This document shows positions 23,818-35,473 of a stretch of 64,000 nucleotides of DNA, in pieces. The stretch lies in NCBI GenBank assembly GCA_024180945.1, contig JAKSGN010000006.1, positions 3,844,001-3,908,000 on the forward strand, read 5' to 3'. The notes below the pieces were generated by a model. It searched no databases and was not told where the DNA came from. It saw only the letters and a list, made by a program, of their open reading frames with translations. The DNA comes from Macrophomina tecta (lineage: Eukaryota > Ascomycota > Dothideomycetes > Botryosphaeriales > Botryosphaeriaceae). Position 1 is the first letter of the stretch, and the number at the start of each line of letters is the position of its first letter. Both the position numbers and the translations under genes were made by a program.

Positions 23818-24948
23818 CCCGCGAATCCGTGCAGCGCTCGGATGCAGGGTGCTGTTTCCATATTAAATATCGTGTTTCATCACTAAGCTTCTAGACCCAC
23901 CAGTCGGACAATGCATGCCATTGATGGTTCGAGGTGCGGGAGATCGTTGACCCTGACAGACCGCACGGCATCGGCGGTTCGGAAGCCGCTGTCACTGCTT
24001 GGCCTGCATCTCGGTAGGCTCTTCCGGGAATACTGGCAGCGGGGGCTGGCGAAATCTGGCTGTGGTCTCCGGCATATGTTCTGCCCCCTTCGTTCCCGTT
24101 TCGTCGTCCGTTGTGGAGACTCGATGATTTGTGGGGAATTGCGCTCCAAGCGCATGCGTACCGAGGCTCGATGGTCCCGCTATCAATAACAAGTCTCTTG
24201 AACTCTACTCACCCCACAATCCGAGGCACCATTAGATGATCGTGAGAGCTTTCTTTCCAACCGCGCTAAACTCCAAGCAAACACCAACGCGGATTAGATA
24301 TCAAAGACTGAGATCTGGGGCCTAGATCCATTATAGCTTGGAAGGGGAATTTATATCTCTGAAGTATAGACAGCATCAAAATCAATGAATCTGAGAGCAT
24401 AGCAACCCGATGTTTCTAAGTTTTCTGCATTGTCTCTTGAGTCCTTGCGCTGTTGGAAAGCTGCCGAAGCGTAGATACTGGATTACCGGATTTTTCCCCT
24501 ACTACCAAGGCCAGTGCTAGCCGTACATTTAGAACTCCTGCACATTCCATAGTTTCACAGTAACAAAGAGTATCTGATGCTTCGTACCTGAGCCAATGTC
24601 ACCGCAAGAAATAGGGAGCACAGGAAGCCGTGGGAGCTAGTGCAGCTGCAGAGTCAAGCACCTTAGATAGCACTGTTGCACTCGAAAATGAAGGGCCGTC
24701 AGTCAAGACGGGTCTCGGAGAAATACCGCCGAGGCGATCGACACAGCTCCGCCAGGTGGGCGCCAGATCGTCCCTGAGAATCCAGGGTCCACTCTACACG
24801 TCATGATCAAAGGAATACAGCGAGCGAGAGAAGCCGATCAAGAAAAGAAGCAGAGAGCGCACCTTCGCTCTACATAACTGCTCCACGAACTTGTCGCAAG
24901 GCCCAATCCCCCCCACGCCATAATCTACGACTGCAGCAAAAGCTTTGG

Positions 24949-25747
24949 ATGTCAAGACTAGCCATGGCAGGCCTGAACGGTGAGTATCGAGATCATGTCT
25001 GTGCGTCTTGACCACTGCGCCTGGTCTAGACGCCTCCTCGCCGCGCGGATGTGATCAGATTGCGGAAGAAGGCTGATGGCTCATCCCTGGCAGTGTTCAA
25101 AAAGCCCCTCGCGCTTCATTCCACCAAACCAATGACGGGCTACCTGCGCAACGGCTACTGCGAGGTGCCGCCAGGCGACGTCGGAAATCACAGTGTCGCA
25201 GGTAAGAGGCAGAAAGCCGTTTCACGCCCGGCAACCGAGAGGGAAAAAAAAGCCTTGACTGTTTTGGAACACCGGCGATTGACATGGTTGCGCCCAGCTG
25301 TGGTTACCGACGAGTTCCTGGACTTCTCAGCATCACGTGGCAACAATCTGCGCAGCGTTGGGCTGACCGGAGGCTGCAAGTGGTGTCTGTGTGTTAGTCG
25401 ATGGAAGGAGGCGATGGATGCGCGCCAAAGTGACCAGGACCCGGTGGTGCCAAAGTAGGTTTCGTCTCCCTTCGATCTTTGTTCTATGGCCTCGCTTCGC
25501 AGCGCGCCCCCACCCCACCCCTGACCAGAGATCATCCCGCGTCAAGCTTGAAGATCTGGGGCTCCAGCGGGGATTCCCTCAGGATCGCCGGCCAGCTCGC
25601 GACATGCCTGTTTTTCTCCGGCGGGCTTTGCGCTAACGAGCAATGTACCCATTTGTTAGGGTGTTCCTCAACGCCACTAGTGAGAAGGCGTTGGAGAAGG
25701 TTGAGCTGGCCGATCTGAAGAGGTTCGCGGTAGATAGCGAGGCGTGA
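24949..25747 (+). CDS. DUF2237 family protein
   Basis: Four exons (24949-24979, 25094-25201, 25298-25454, 25660-25747) join without frame loss to 127 aa, the normal size of this family. The joined protein shows the full DUF2237 pattern: LNVFKKPL, HSTKPMTGYLRNGYCEVPPGD, then NHSVAAVVTDEFLDFSASRGNNL, WCLCVSRWKEA and DPVVPKVFLNATSEKALE. The conserved cysteines in YCEV and WCLC and the FSASRGNNL block are present. The family occurs in bacteria and fungi and has no settled function. The start could be either ATG 24949 or the in-frame ATG 24964. The first exon is only 31 nt, and the exons were placed from motif continuity. Confidence 0.87.
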
Positions 25748-26146
25748 GGGTTGTTGGCGCATCCGGCGAAGTTCGAGACTGTGGGGCTTGACGTCACGCC
25801 GCCGGCTTCGAAACGGCTGTGAGCGCAGGGCCAGGGTCTGGATGATCAGATGAATGGCATCCTTTTTCGTTTCAATTCTACCGAGAAACATGCGGCAGGA
25901 GCTTAGGCGGGGACCAATGAGCAACTAGCAGAGAGCTATTTGTTGGCCGTCCCCATTGGCTCTATTCGCTGGGCTGCGGGGCGGAGCGGGCGCCTGACAG
26001 GGAGTTGAACTTTAGATAGATGCAGGCTTGCGCGTTCGCCGCGGGCGCGTTGGCATCCGAAATTGACGGTTGTGTGCCTGAACAGGGCCAAGTCAAGCTA
26101 AGGGCACGGCTGTGTGCGCGCGTGTCCAAAGGAGAAGCTTCCCGTT

Positions 26147-26178
<32 letters not shown>

Positions 26179-27168
26179 TGTGGCTAAGTTGCCGCCAGAC
26201 TGCATGGATGTAGCGAGGATGATGCTGGCCCGTGAGCTGCACGCAGCAGGAGCAGCCTTCAGGGCTCCTTGGGTCGAAGATGGAGAGCTGGATCGAGAGT
26301 CAGGGGAGAGGAGGGTACCAACACCGGCAACAGGCCCCGCGCAGTGCCCCGGACTGCCGAACGCGAGCCACCGGGAGCCTTGCGGATCTCGGCGCTCCCG
26401 GCCAGATCCCGGCCGTTCAGCATTCAACACCATCAACTTGCCGTTCAGTGCGGCTCTCTGACGGCTTGCCATACTTCGCAATCGTTGCCTGCCAATTCGC
26501 TCTCGTCAGGTACGGCGTGCGCCGCTGCTCCCTAGGGCGCCTCCCATCCATGCTCTTGATCGTCGCTTAGGCCTTCTGTGGCATGCATTGGCGCAGTACC
26601 CGCAGGCATTCGCCAGCTACTAGCTACAGGCCGGCCCACTGCCTAGATCCGCTAAGTGCGGTTCGCAGCTCTCTGCCATCTCATCTGGAATGTCTGTCAG
26701 ACATCTCTGACTTACCTCAACCGCCACCTACTGAACACCTTGGAGATGGACCATTCACAGAGCGAGTTGTCTCTCTTCCGCACTTAGATCGCGCCCTTCT
26801 TACCTTCCCCGCATGACAAACTGACCGTGCCCATTTATTATGCCTTGTTGGGCGACGGGAACCTGAGACAGTGCGCCATCGAAAGGGCCCCATTGACCGT
26901 TCGTCAGAAACGCAATTTGGAAGAGGCTCGCTTGATTGTAGTAGCGTGCAGTCAGAAGGTGACGATGCGGAGTGATATCAGACTACGAAGCCGTCGGCTT
27001 CCCAGGTTTGCGGAACTGGGCCCTTACCTGACCTCCCCATCTCCGCACCCGCTCCTAACAGGGATACCGTCGCCTGGTCCCGCAGCCTCTCTTTCATCCG
27101 TCCGGAGTCACAACGTCACATCTTTTCCAGTCTCTTTACGCTGCTGTTGCTGCCTCCTGCAGGCGGCC
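25748..27168. other. Intergenic, 1.4 kb, with a CAG/GCA microsatellite
   Basis: This separates two plus-strand genes. A GCA triplet run lies at about 26145-26177; the poly-Ala and poly-Ala-like ORFs across it on both strands are products of the repeat. The right end should hold the promoter of the receptor gene at 27169. Confidence 0.5.
26145..26177. repeat. GCA trinucleotide repeat
   Basis: About eleven perfect GCA units occur in tandem, outside any supported gene. Confidence 0.9.
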
Positions 27169-28766
27169 ATGTATTACGATTCTTCGCCGAAGTTGGTAGC
27201 CGCTGTGCTCATTCTATGTATACCAGCATGCGCTCTCTTCGCTCTGCGTTGCTATGTTCGCCTGGCTCGGACGAAATGGGGTATGGATGACTGGGTGATG
27301 GCAGCATCCATGGTCAGTCTTCATTCCTGGTCCAGGAGAGCATCACTGACTTGCTCAGCCATTCTTTCTCTTGCTCACCATCAGTGCCTTGATTTCTGCC
27401 GATAATGGCGTTGGGGCCCATGCCAGTCGGCTTTCAGAACCAGAGAAGGAGAAGGGTCTAAAGGTATGCGAAAAACAGTGTTGGGATAGACATCTCCATG
27501 CGAAAAAAGATGCGATAAACCCCCGACACCTGCACGTTATTCCGAGGAGACGTATACTTGGCGTGAAGAACTCTTTGCATCGGCGAGTGACGGTCCGTCG
27601 TGGATGGGCTGCGCGTCTCTTTCCTTTCTCCCTTGCGGAAATCACCGACCTTAAGTTCTCGCTGACCTGATACCCAGTGGTTTTACTTGGCCCAGATCTT
27701 CTTTTGCATCTCGATTTTGTTCGCGAAAGTTAGCATTGCGCTACAGCTCGTTCGGGTGGCTTCGCAAAAAAGAGCATATCTGGTTGGCCTATGGGTCATC
27801 ATTGCGGCTATCGTGCTCTCACTCTCCTTCACAGCCATGTTTTTGCTGACCCAATGCACCCCAGTCAAGTATGCAGCTCGCCGAAGCAATCAAGACTCAC
27901 TCGGCCTATGCTAAAGCTGCTGCAGGGCCAACTGGATTCCAACGACACCTGGTGCAAAGTGTCTGCCTTCTCTTGCTGTCACGATCGTCAGCTTCATTCA
28001 ATCCAGTATCAACATCATCACCGACTGGCTCTGCGCCGTTTTGTAGGTGTCGTTGATTTGCTGTGGCAATGCGAGAGCTGACTGAGTTTTCAGGCCGATT
28101 CCGCTTCTCTGGGATGTGAAAATGAACCTCAACACGAAGCTGTCCGTGCTCGGCCTGCTCAGTCTGGGTATCTTGTAAGCTGCATGGATACATAGTTGCG
28201 TCATTGGCCGTTACTGACAGCTCAAACAGTGCCAGTGTCTCGGCGATGATTCGGTTGAACTACACCGTGAACTACATGAACCCGACGGCGGATTACCTGT
28301 GTAAGTTTCCCCACATAGCTCGCTGTTACAGCTGTCGTCCGGGGATCCAGCATCCTCGGATCCCGGTACCACGGACGTCGCTGACCCCTGGAGCGCAGAT
28401 GGCGTCGTCAACCTGGTGATCTGGGCGTATGCGGAAGTTAGCATTGCGATAATTTGCGGATGCACAGCGTGCCTGCGGCCGCTGGTGTCCAAGGCCTTCA
28501 AGTTTGGCAGCTCGTCGGACCACAAGGACACTTTCACGCTGCAGACCAGGCGAAACCACCTCTCGCGCAGCTACAACGGCGTCAAGGTGCCGAGCGTCGA
28601 CTCGCGGCTCGCGGACAAGGGGGGCGTCATCGCACACTGCTCGGCGGGCAGGGCTGGCAGCGACGCAGAGAGCAGCAGCATCAAGGACGACAGCGAGAGC
28701 CAGGTGCAGTTTTTGGAAGGGAGCGGCGTCCATGTGAAATACGAGGTCGCCCATCGCGTGCAATGA
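27169..28766 (+). CDS. Pth11-like integral membrane (fungal rhodopsin-domain) protein
   Basis: Seven exons are inferred: 27169-27312, 27359-27463, 27678-27868, 27926-28042, 28094-28174, 28230-28300 and 28399-28766, giving about 358 aa. The protein has seven hydrophobic segments in the order of the fungal rhodopsin-like/Pth11 family. It shows the typical WGMDDWVMAAS after helix 2, the long helix 3 with QIFFCISILFAKVSIALQL, the NWIPTTPGAKC loop, NIITDWLCAVLPIPLLW, and a last helix with IICGCTACLRPLV. A polar, Ser-rich cytoplasmic tail follows. These are plasma-membrane sensors; Pth11 itself acts in surface sensing in rice blast. No CFEM domain is seen at the N-terminus. The start of the last exon is uncertain (28351 is also in frame). 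Confidence 0.82.
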
Positions 28767-29851
28767 GGGCGGGAGGGAGAGACAGGAGATGGGGCAGAAA
28801 GTATTGGCGACAGCCTTGGCGCGCCCGGGGGGGCCGTGAGGCTGCCAGCGGAGCACGTGGGGAGCTGGATTCTGCACTGTGGTGTGTATGTACAAACCTC
28901 CACAGGAATACAAAGAGGCAGCGTTGCAGAGGCCAGGCGCAGCGGCGCGGCGAGCGTGAGGTGCGTGAGGCCATGTGGGCACAGCCTCGCGGGCGGGCGC
29001 AGGCAGGCCGGCCGCCAGGCTGATGAAGGGTGGGCTTCAGGTGTCGATTCGCGTGAGCCAAGCTCCGCTGCATCGCCTGGGCCCCCGGCTGCTGCTCCAC
29101 CTTCAGCCCGTTAACCCAAGGCTCCGGCTGCGCGCGCTGCTGGTCCGACCGACCCTTAAACCGCTACTCGCTCACCCACACGGCCTCCCGCATCTGTCCA
29201 CTGCAGCCGCTTCCACCTCCGTCCATCACCCCCATCCTGCTCGGCGCCAAAGCCCGCCTTTTCGACGATCGTTACCATCCCCCCCCCCCGGTGGCGCTCT
29301 CGCTGCCCCCCCAGCTCAACGCCGCCCTTCGCTCGTGCTCACTCATCACTCGCTTTCGTCCCAACGCGCCGCTCCGCCCAGCAGCCGGCTGTGCCTCCAG
29401 CCTGCGATCCGTCGCGCGCGCCCGCGATCCCTTGCATTGCCTGCGCCCACGCGAAACACTCGCTGGAGCTTCTGCGCCACGCTCAAACCCGCAGCTGTGT
29501 CGCCTGTCTGCTTGGCCCGAGTGTGCCGCGACTCACTGTCCCCAAGAACGCGCGAGAGATTAGTCCGCCTTGTGTCGCCTTCTAGTACTCTGTTAGGGCT
29601 CGACGCCGCGGCAGCCTGGCTTCTCCTCAACTCCGTCCGCCGCGCCTCTTCTACCACTCCCTCCGCTCACCAGCCGCGCGAGGCGGCACAACACCGTCAA
29701 AATTTACCATCACGAGTCACGCGCATCCCTCCTCGGAGGTCAGAGCATCGAACGCCTATATCAGCCGCCCACCCTCGATACCCTGCCAGGAGGCTACCGC
29801 GATCGAGAAGGACTGACTGCCACACCGGGCGTGCGCCCGCCTACAAGCAAG
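28767..29851. other. Intergenic, 1.1 kb, pyrimidine-rich right half
   Basis: The stretch holds the 3' flank of the receptor gene and a C/T-rich leader before the Golgi-protein gene at 29852, which suggests a long 5' UTR. ORFs running through it on both strands lack a domain. Confidence 0.5.
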
Positions 29852-31077
29852 ATGTATCGCCCAACAACGACCTGGACATGGGCCTTCTTGCTCACCGCAT
29901 TACTACAAGCCATCGTCGCCCTGGCTTTGGAAGCGTACGTGCCGCCGTCGCCCTCGGCCGCCCCGGGACCGCCGAGTCGTCCGACTCTCTGCATCTCGCG
30001 CCGCATTACGCTTCACCACCACTGACGTTCTCTCGCAGATACATATTCGCCAAGTTCCAACTATCGTTACACGATAAGGCGCACAAATTCCCCCAAGCGC
30101 AAACTATCCCCACATATCTCTCCGTCTTCATGTTCGGGTACATCTACCAGATGGTCCTGGTATACGATGCTCTACGCCTCAAGAACACTATCCAGGTCAT
30201 CGGTCTCTGCATCTATAACGTGGGAATTCTGGTGTACGCCTCGATTCAACTGGACCAAATCAACGATGCCGTCCAAGAGCTGAAGAAGTACGGCATGATC
30301 GACCTGGAATTCTGGGACGATATTAAACCATTCCTGATCGTTGAGCCTTGCTTGATGGCCTTTGGCACCATTCTGATGTCCTTTGTCGCCTGGAAACTGT
30401 ACGATGAGTTTGCCTGGACCATCTACAAGCACATCAGCGCCGACTTGAGGCTGAAGCGCAGGTATCTGACGTATCAGGTAAGCAACGGCCATCTGCGACG
30501 GGTTACCGCGTGCTGACGGTGGCGTCTAGATTTACATCGCCCTTCTAAAGTTTGATTTCTTCTTCTTCCTGGGATTTACCGTGCAGTTCCTCGTCGCCGT
30601 GAACAATACTGCTGATACCGAGTTCTATCTCACTATCGCCGCCGTTCCTATTACCATCATTCTACTCCTACTGGCAGCTTACTGGACCCAAAAGGAAAAC
30701 GTCCTAGGCATGGCTGCTATTATTGTATGTGCTAGCACATGCAATCTCTACCCTCAATGTCCGCTAACTCTCCGCAGACTGTCTACTTCGGCGCGCTTGC
30801 CTATTTCCTCTTCAAGCTTGTCCGTATGTATGGTTCCGACAACAACCGTATCCAGGACTACCTGCCTGCACGCCGTTCGCTCACCACCTTCGCCGTCATC
30901 ACCATTCTTTTACTACTAGTCACCATCGTTATCGCCGCTATGTGTACGCATAATTTCAACAAGGGTCTGAAGCCGCATATCGCGAAGCGTAAGGTACCGG
31001 ATCTTGGGGAGCACAAGTACACGACCGAAATGCCTGCGATTGCCGGCCCCATGCCACAGAGGATGACGATTGATTGA
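29852..31077 (+). CDS. UPF0658-type Golgi membrane protein
   Basis: Four exons (29852-29934, 30039-30477, 30530-30724, 30778-31077) join to 338 aa. The protein matches the UPF0658 family, whose fission-yeast member localises to the Golgi. Family features are the N-terminal hydrophobic helix, YIFAKFQLSLHDKAHKFPQA, YLSVFMFGYIYQMVLVYDALRLKNTIQ, FLIVEPCLMAFGTILMSFVA, RRYLTYQIYIALLKFDFFFF, and a last helix before THNFNKGLKPHI. About eight hydrophobic segments are visible. The second junction (TYQ/IYIALL) and the third (AAIIV/TVYFGALAYF region) keep both frame and motif. The molecular function of the family is unknown. Confidence 0.92.
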
Positions 31078-34036
31078 TGCTTTAACCGCATCTCGGGGCT
31101 CACCCTGCAGTTGGTGGTATGCTCACTCGTCACGCTCAATTCTAGCGTGTACAATGGACTTTCAATCTTTTCTTCAGCTTTTGCACGGGAGCATGGGGAT
31201 CCACGGCGACGGCGTTTTGCGGTGTACAACGGCGAAAATCAGGAAGAACCGGCTGCTTGGTTTGCCATAATAGGGACGGCAAACCAACCGCATTACCAGG
31301 TCAATCCGTCCAAGCTTTGGACTTGGAGGGATTCAAATTTTGGGTTGCCGGTAATTTCCTTTTTGCTTTTTTATTTGGAAGGATACCATAGCGATTTACT
31401 TGGCTTCTTTGGGGCTTTGCTTTTCTCGGCCTTGTGTTACTTGATTTTTCGACGAGCAGAACTGAGAGAGATCTTGCCAAATCGCAAGAACTTTCAATGA
31501 CGGCCAACATTTTCGCATTTGGGTTATTGGTGGCTTCAACGTTTCTCTTTTTTGCTCATCTCTCTGCATGGTACCCATACCCAACCCTCTCCCTGCTGCC
31601 ACTGCTTCTGCTGTCGCCGATCGCTGCAGTGCGTATGCATGTTTCTTTTTATAGGTCAGCCATGCCACAAAGCCCATGCTTCGTTGTGAGACGGGGGTTT
31701 TGGTATTCGTCACCTTGGCAAATTACTCTTGTGTAAGGCCCACGTGCCTTTCATTACCACAAAATATCAGCACCACTATTACAACTCTTCCCATTGTTCG
31801 CGTCTGTTTGGTCTTTTCATGTCATCTATCTCTAAAATCCGGTCTCTTCGGCCGAGAGAGAAAGGAAAGAGCGCACTTAGACGGGTCAGGCTCTCTCGTG
31901 TCCTTTTTTCCGCGAGATGCCGATATGTATTGTCAATTGTAAGACCTCTCGCACATGCACATCGGGCGGGTGCATGACCCGTGATGAGCTTTTCAGCCAC
32001 TGTGTCTCCCTTCATTGCGCCCCCACACCTACTTTGCCCTTTGTTGCCCCCAACAACAACAGCTTTAAGCCAACAGTAAGAAAGAAAGGCTTGGCGCCTT
32101 GGGGTCTTGGCTCTTACTCACCGCCGCTGCACACAACAAACTCGCCCCGGCCCGACCCCGAACCCTCCTTACCGTCCTTTGCTCATAAGGCTAGCAATAT
32201 CTTTTTGGGAGGGTGAAGGAAGGGCCCCGCCCAGCCCGTCATATCACACTCACTCGCATGCGTGCATCTTTTTCGCTTCGCTTCACCACGGACTTTCCGT
32301 CGCGCTGAGTCATAGCAAGCGTAGAGTTTACCGCTTCTATATTATTATTTTTTTGTGGGAGGGGGGAAAGTCCTCGCTTTTGGAAATACACGTGGGGCTT
32401 TCCTCCTCGTGATGATGCTGATGATGAAAGGATCGCACGCTAGCGTGTTAGGGTTTGGGAAAAACTGGGGAGGGGGGAGAGAACGTGCGCGCATCCCACG
32501 CGGCAGGGCAGGGCGGTCTGAGTGTCCTCTGCCCTGTCTTGTCTTGTCTCTGCGCGGAGAAGGGCGGATCGTTTAGCTGGATGGCCCTTTCATTAGCGAC
32601 AGCGAGATGGGGCTACTTCATTTTTTTTTTTTCTACTTGTCGCTGGAGAGGTGTGCAGGTTCTGTTTATTTGCTGCATCTGCTCTTCGTGTTTGTCTTCC
32701 GCCACTTTCCGTTATTCTTGCGGGGGGTTTTCCGCCTAGACGGCTGGGCTCAATATGCTGCTGGTACTGGTGGTTGCTCTCCACTTACCAATGGGCGGCG
32801 GACCGGCGCAAATTTTGCCTTCTGCGGATGGTGGAAGCGAGGACGAGAGACAGATATCGTTTGACCGATTAAGATACGACGCACTTCGGGATCATTGAAA
32901 GGGGGGAGAAACTCGCCGCGAGAACAGAGCAGGGTGAAAGAGAAGTCGCCGATTGCTAGGTTAAGCTATTTCTGCCGTTGCCGCGCGAGCCCCCATTCCG
33001 AATCACTCGCTCCAAACTTCAGTGCCGTCGATTCTATAGCTTGTCGTTGCAGAAGAGTCACGGCTAGTTTGGAAGAAGCTAAAGGGAAAGAAAAAAGCTT
33101 GTCTCACAACCTTAAAACCTTCAACCGCATGCGTACGGGAGGAAGCCTGGAACAACAGTTTAGCGACTGGCGGAGAGGCAATTTATCATCTAGCAAACAG
33201 TCCGAGTGGCCAGGAAAAAACAGGACTGAGATGCTCCTGTTTGGCATGCCATCTACAGAATACTCTACATTGTAACAATGTCTACGGAAACGTCTCCGAA
33301 AGAAATAGTACAACGCCTCTATTCCCACATTTTTGCCCATAGTAACGACCAAGAGAAAGGGATCAATGCTGTGGGTGCGGTGACCAAATATGCAAAAGAG
33401 AGCCCCACAACAGCCTGACCGCAGCCATGACACCGGTAAGCCCCCTCTGTCGGCGATGCCGAACCAGGGGGGAAGCCATTCGTCTCAGTTGTCGCAGCTA
33501 CCGAGTGACCCGTGCCGCTCTTGCCGGCTCTTTGCGTAAGCATAAGGGAAATGCCGAAGAGAAAATAAGGAAAAGAAGAGGAAAAATCTCAAACATCTTG
33601 CGACAGCGAAGACGGTCCGGTCAAACGAGATACCTCCTGCTGCTGTCGCTGCTGGGCTGTGCCGCGTGTCAGCACGGACCACCCGCTGTCGCTCAATGCT
33701 TATGCTCAAGCCCACGCACGCCTCCGGTCCGACGCCCATCAAACACAGCCGCATCTTTTTTTTATCGTCTTCCCTTGCCTTTATTCGCCGCATCTTCGTA
33801 GCTGTTATCCGGATTAAGATTTTCTGATTGGTCTATTCGTCTTTTTCCGAAACGTCGCAGCCGGCCATCTAAAGCTTGGTGTTTTCTTCGTTGAAGGGTG
33901 ACGTATGTCTCCGACTCATCTGGCTCCGTTAATGGTATGAGATGTATGGAAGAGTCCGATGGACGGAGACGTCTAAAAGCCTGAGCACGTTTCGTGGAGC
34001 AAGTATCTCGGGCGGTCACGAAGAAAGTGGAACAGC
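31078..34036. other. Gene-free 3.0 kb stretch
   Basis: This lies between two convergent genes, the UPF0658 gene (+) and SYM1 (-). ORFs are all short and overlap on opposite strands. Homopolymer runs occur (poly-T near 32620-32631, poly-G near 32358-32368). No coding, RNA or transposon signature is recognisable. It is long for two 3' flanks and may hide a non-coding transcript or eroded repeat. Confidence 0.45.
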
Positions 34037-35058
34037 TCACTCCTTTTTCTCCGCCGCCAGAGAACCGCCTTCGGTCCCAGCCGCTGCGGCACCGCCCTGG
34101 CTATTCAGGAAGCTGAGGTAGCAGTTCCAGCCTGTGAGTCGGCGTTAGCACACCGTATTTCCGTCACCGCCTTTCGCCTTCTTATCGCGCGCCCCACAGC
34201 GACCACGACAGCCGATAAAGCTCGAAATTGAGTGGGGAAGATGGCTTACCGAGAGAGATAACGTTGACCAGCAGCACACGGTGCTCAAGGGGGACAAACT
34301 TGAAGTTGGCGATCTGGACAAAGGGCCAGACCATCCAGTTCTTGGTGAGGGCGGGCTTGTAGGTCGAGGCGAGCTTGTCCTTGGGGCTGCCGCCCTCGAG
34401 CACGGCCATGGTCGACAGGAAGACGCACATGTTGGTGGGCGCGAAGAGAAGCTGGTCGGCGGCCACGCGGGCCAGGATGGTGCCGTTGGTCGACTTCAGC
34501 TGGATGCGCTGCAGCGCCTTGAACCACGTCGTCGCGGCGGGGCCGAAGATGACTACGGAGACCTCTTGTTAGCGCCTTGTTGTTCTGCCTTCTCCATTGT
34601 TGATCGGCGGTGGCAAATGTAAAGAATTTTTGCGTGCGCTGGCTTCACTTACTTCCACCGTAGGCAGCCATGCGAGCGGTGCGGTCCCACTCGTGCTGCT
34701 TGAAGCCCTTGCGTTCGACGATTTGCTGAGCCATGGTGTCGCCGGTTGCGAACAGGATCTATAATGCGTCCAGATCCGGTCAGCTCTTGGTATTCCATCT
34801 CGCATGCCTTATCTCGGTCTTTTATGCAGGTTCCCGCCGGAAAGATTTGCAGCGGTCGCAGGAAGGGGGCAATTGGCTTCGCAGCGACGTAGAGGACAGG
34901 CGGGGAGGGACAGGAGATAGCGTACGGCGGTGGTGATGCTCTGGGTCAGCAGCGGGCGCTGAGCGAGCTTCAATTGGTACCTGTACGCACAGAGACATCA
35001 GCCTGGAGACCCTGCGACCGGGGTGCGCGACGGGGGTTAGGACGAACCAGCGAAGCAT
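34037..35058 (-). CDS. SYM1: SYM1/Mpv17 family inner mitochondrial membrane protein
   Basis: Five exons (35058-35048, 34980-34926, 34758-34653, 34552-34250, 34131-34037) join to 189 aa, normal for Mpv17/PMP22 proteins. The first coding exon is only 11 nt; its splice gives the conserved start [19 protein letters not shown]. Later motifs are [33 protein letters not shown], the [11 protein letters not shown] helix, [21 protein letters not shown] and the closing [11 protein letters not shown]. Yeast Sym1 is needed for growth on ethanol at high temperature and affects mitochondrial metabolite homeostasis, probably as a channel. The gene is divergent from the hydrolase that starts at 35474, 415 bp away. 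Confidence 0.94.
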
Positions 35059-35473
35059 TTTAACGAAGATCTGAGGATGTAGCTTGGTTACTGGGGTTGA
35101 GCAGGTCACGGCGATGCCTCGAAATGCGGTAGGAGGAGAAGGTTTGGCGGATAAGAGAAGAGCAAAGGGGTCGGGCAGCGGACAGGATATTGTAAGCTTT
35201 CGTCGAGCTCTGTGATCTATGGCGGCGTGCACTGTTCAAGGGGTCCGCCTCGCTGCTTGGCGCCGGCTTCCCGCTCTGGGGATCCCTCCCGCCTGCCCGC
35301 CCTTCTCTCCGCCTCTGACGCCTTGAACTCCAGCTGCCATCCCGCCTCAACACCATGTGCTCATGCCTTGTCTAAGCTTTTCGTATTCTCAAATTGTTAC
35401 CCCTTTCGCCTCTGCCGCAACTGGCCTCACGTGAACCCTCTCCACCCCCTTCTTGGCCGTCAATGGACACACG
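35059..35473. other. Divergent promoter region between SYM1 and the hydrolase
   Basis: These 415 bases should contain both promoters. The side near 35474 is pyrimidine-rich. No specific factor site stands out. Confidence 0.45.

Larger units (their letters stand above)
23178..24948. other. Intergenic, 1.8 kb: xylanase promoter and gene-free DNA
   Basis: The first 700 bases hold the xylanase regulatory motifs listed separately. From about 24200 to 24780 the DNA is AT-richer with no ORF of note. The right end is the promoter of the DUF2237 gene. Confidence 0.5.

Noticed and set aside
25772..25780. GTTCGAGAC resembling a tRNA B box
   Set aside because: No matching A box, acceptor stem or anticodon arm can be laid out around it.
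26098..26481. ORFs with long poly-Ala tracts on both strands
   Set aside because: They are created by the GCA microsatellite and have no flanking coding signal.
28975..30516. 513-codon plus-strand ORF covering the UPF0658 gene
   Set aside because: Only its last 146 codons are a true exon. The N-terminal part is pyrimidine-rich leader read through and is replaced by the spliced exon starting at 29852.
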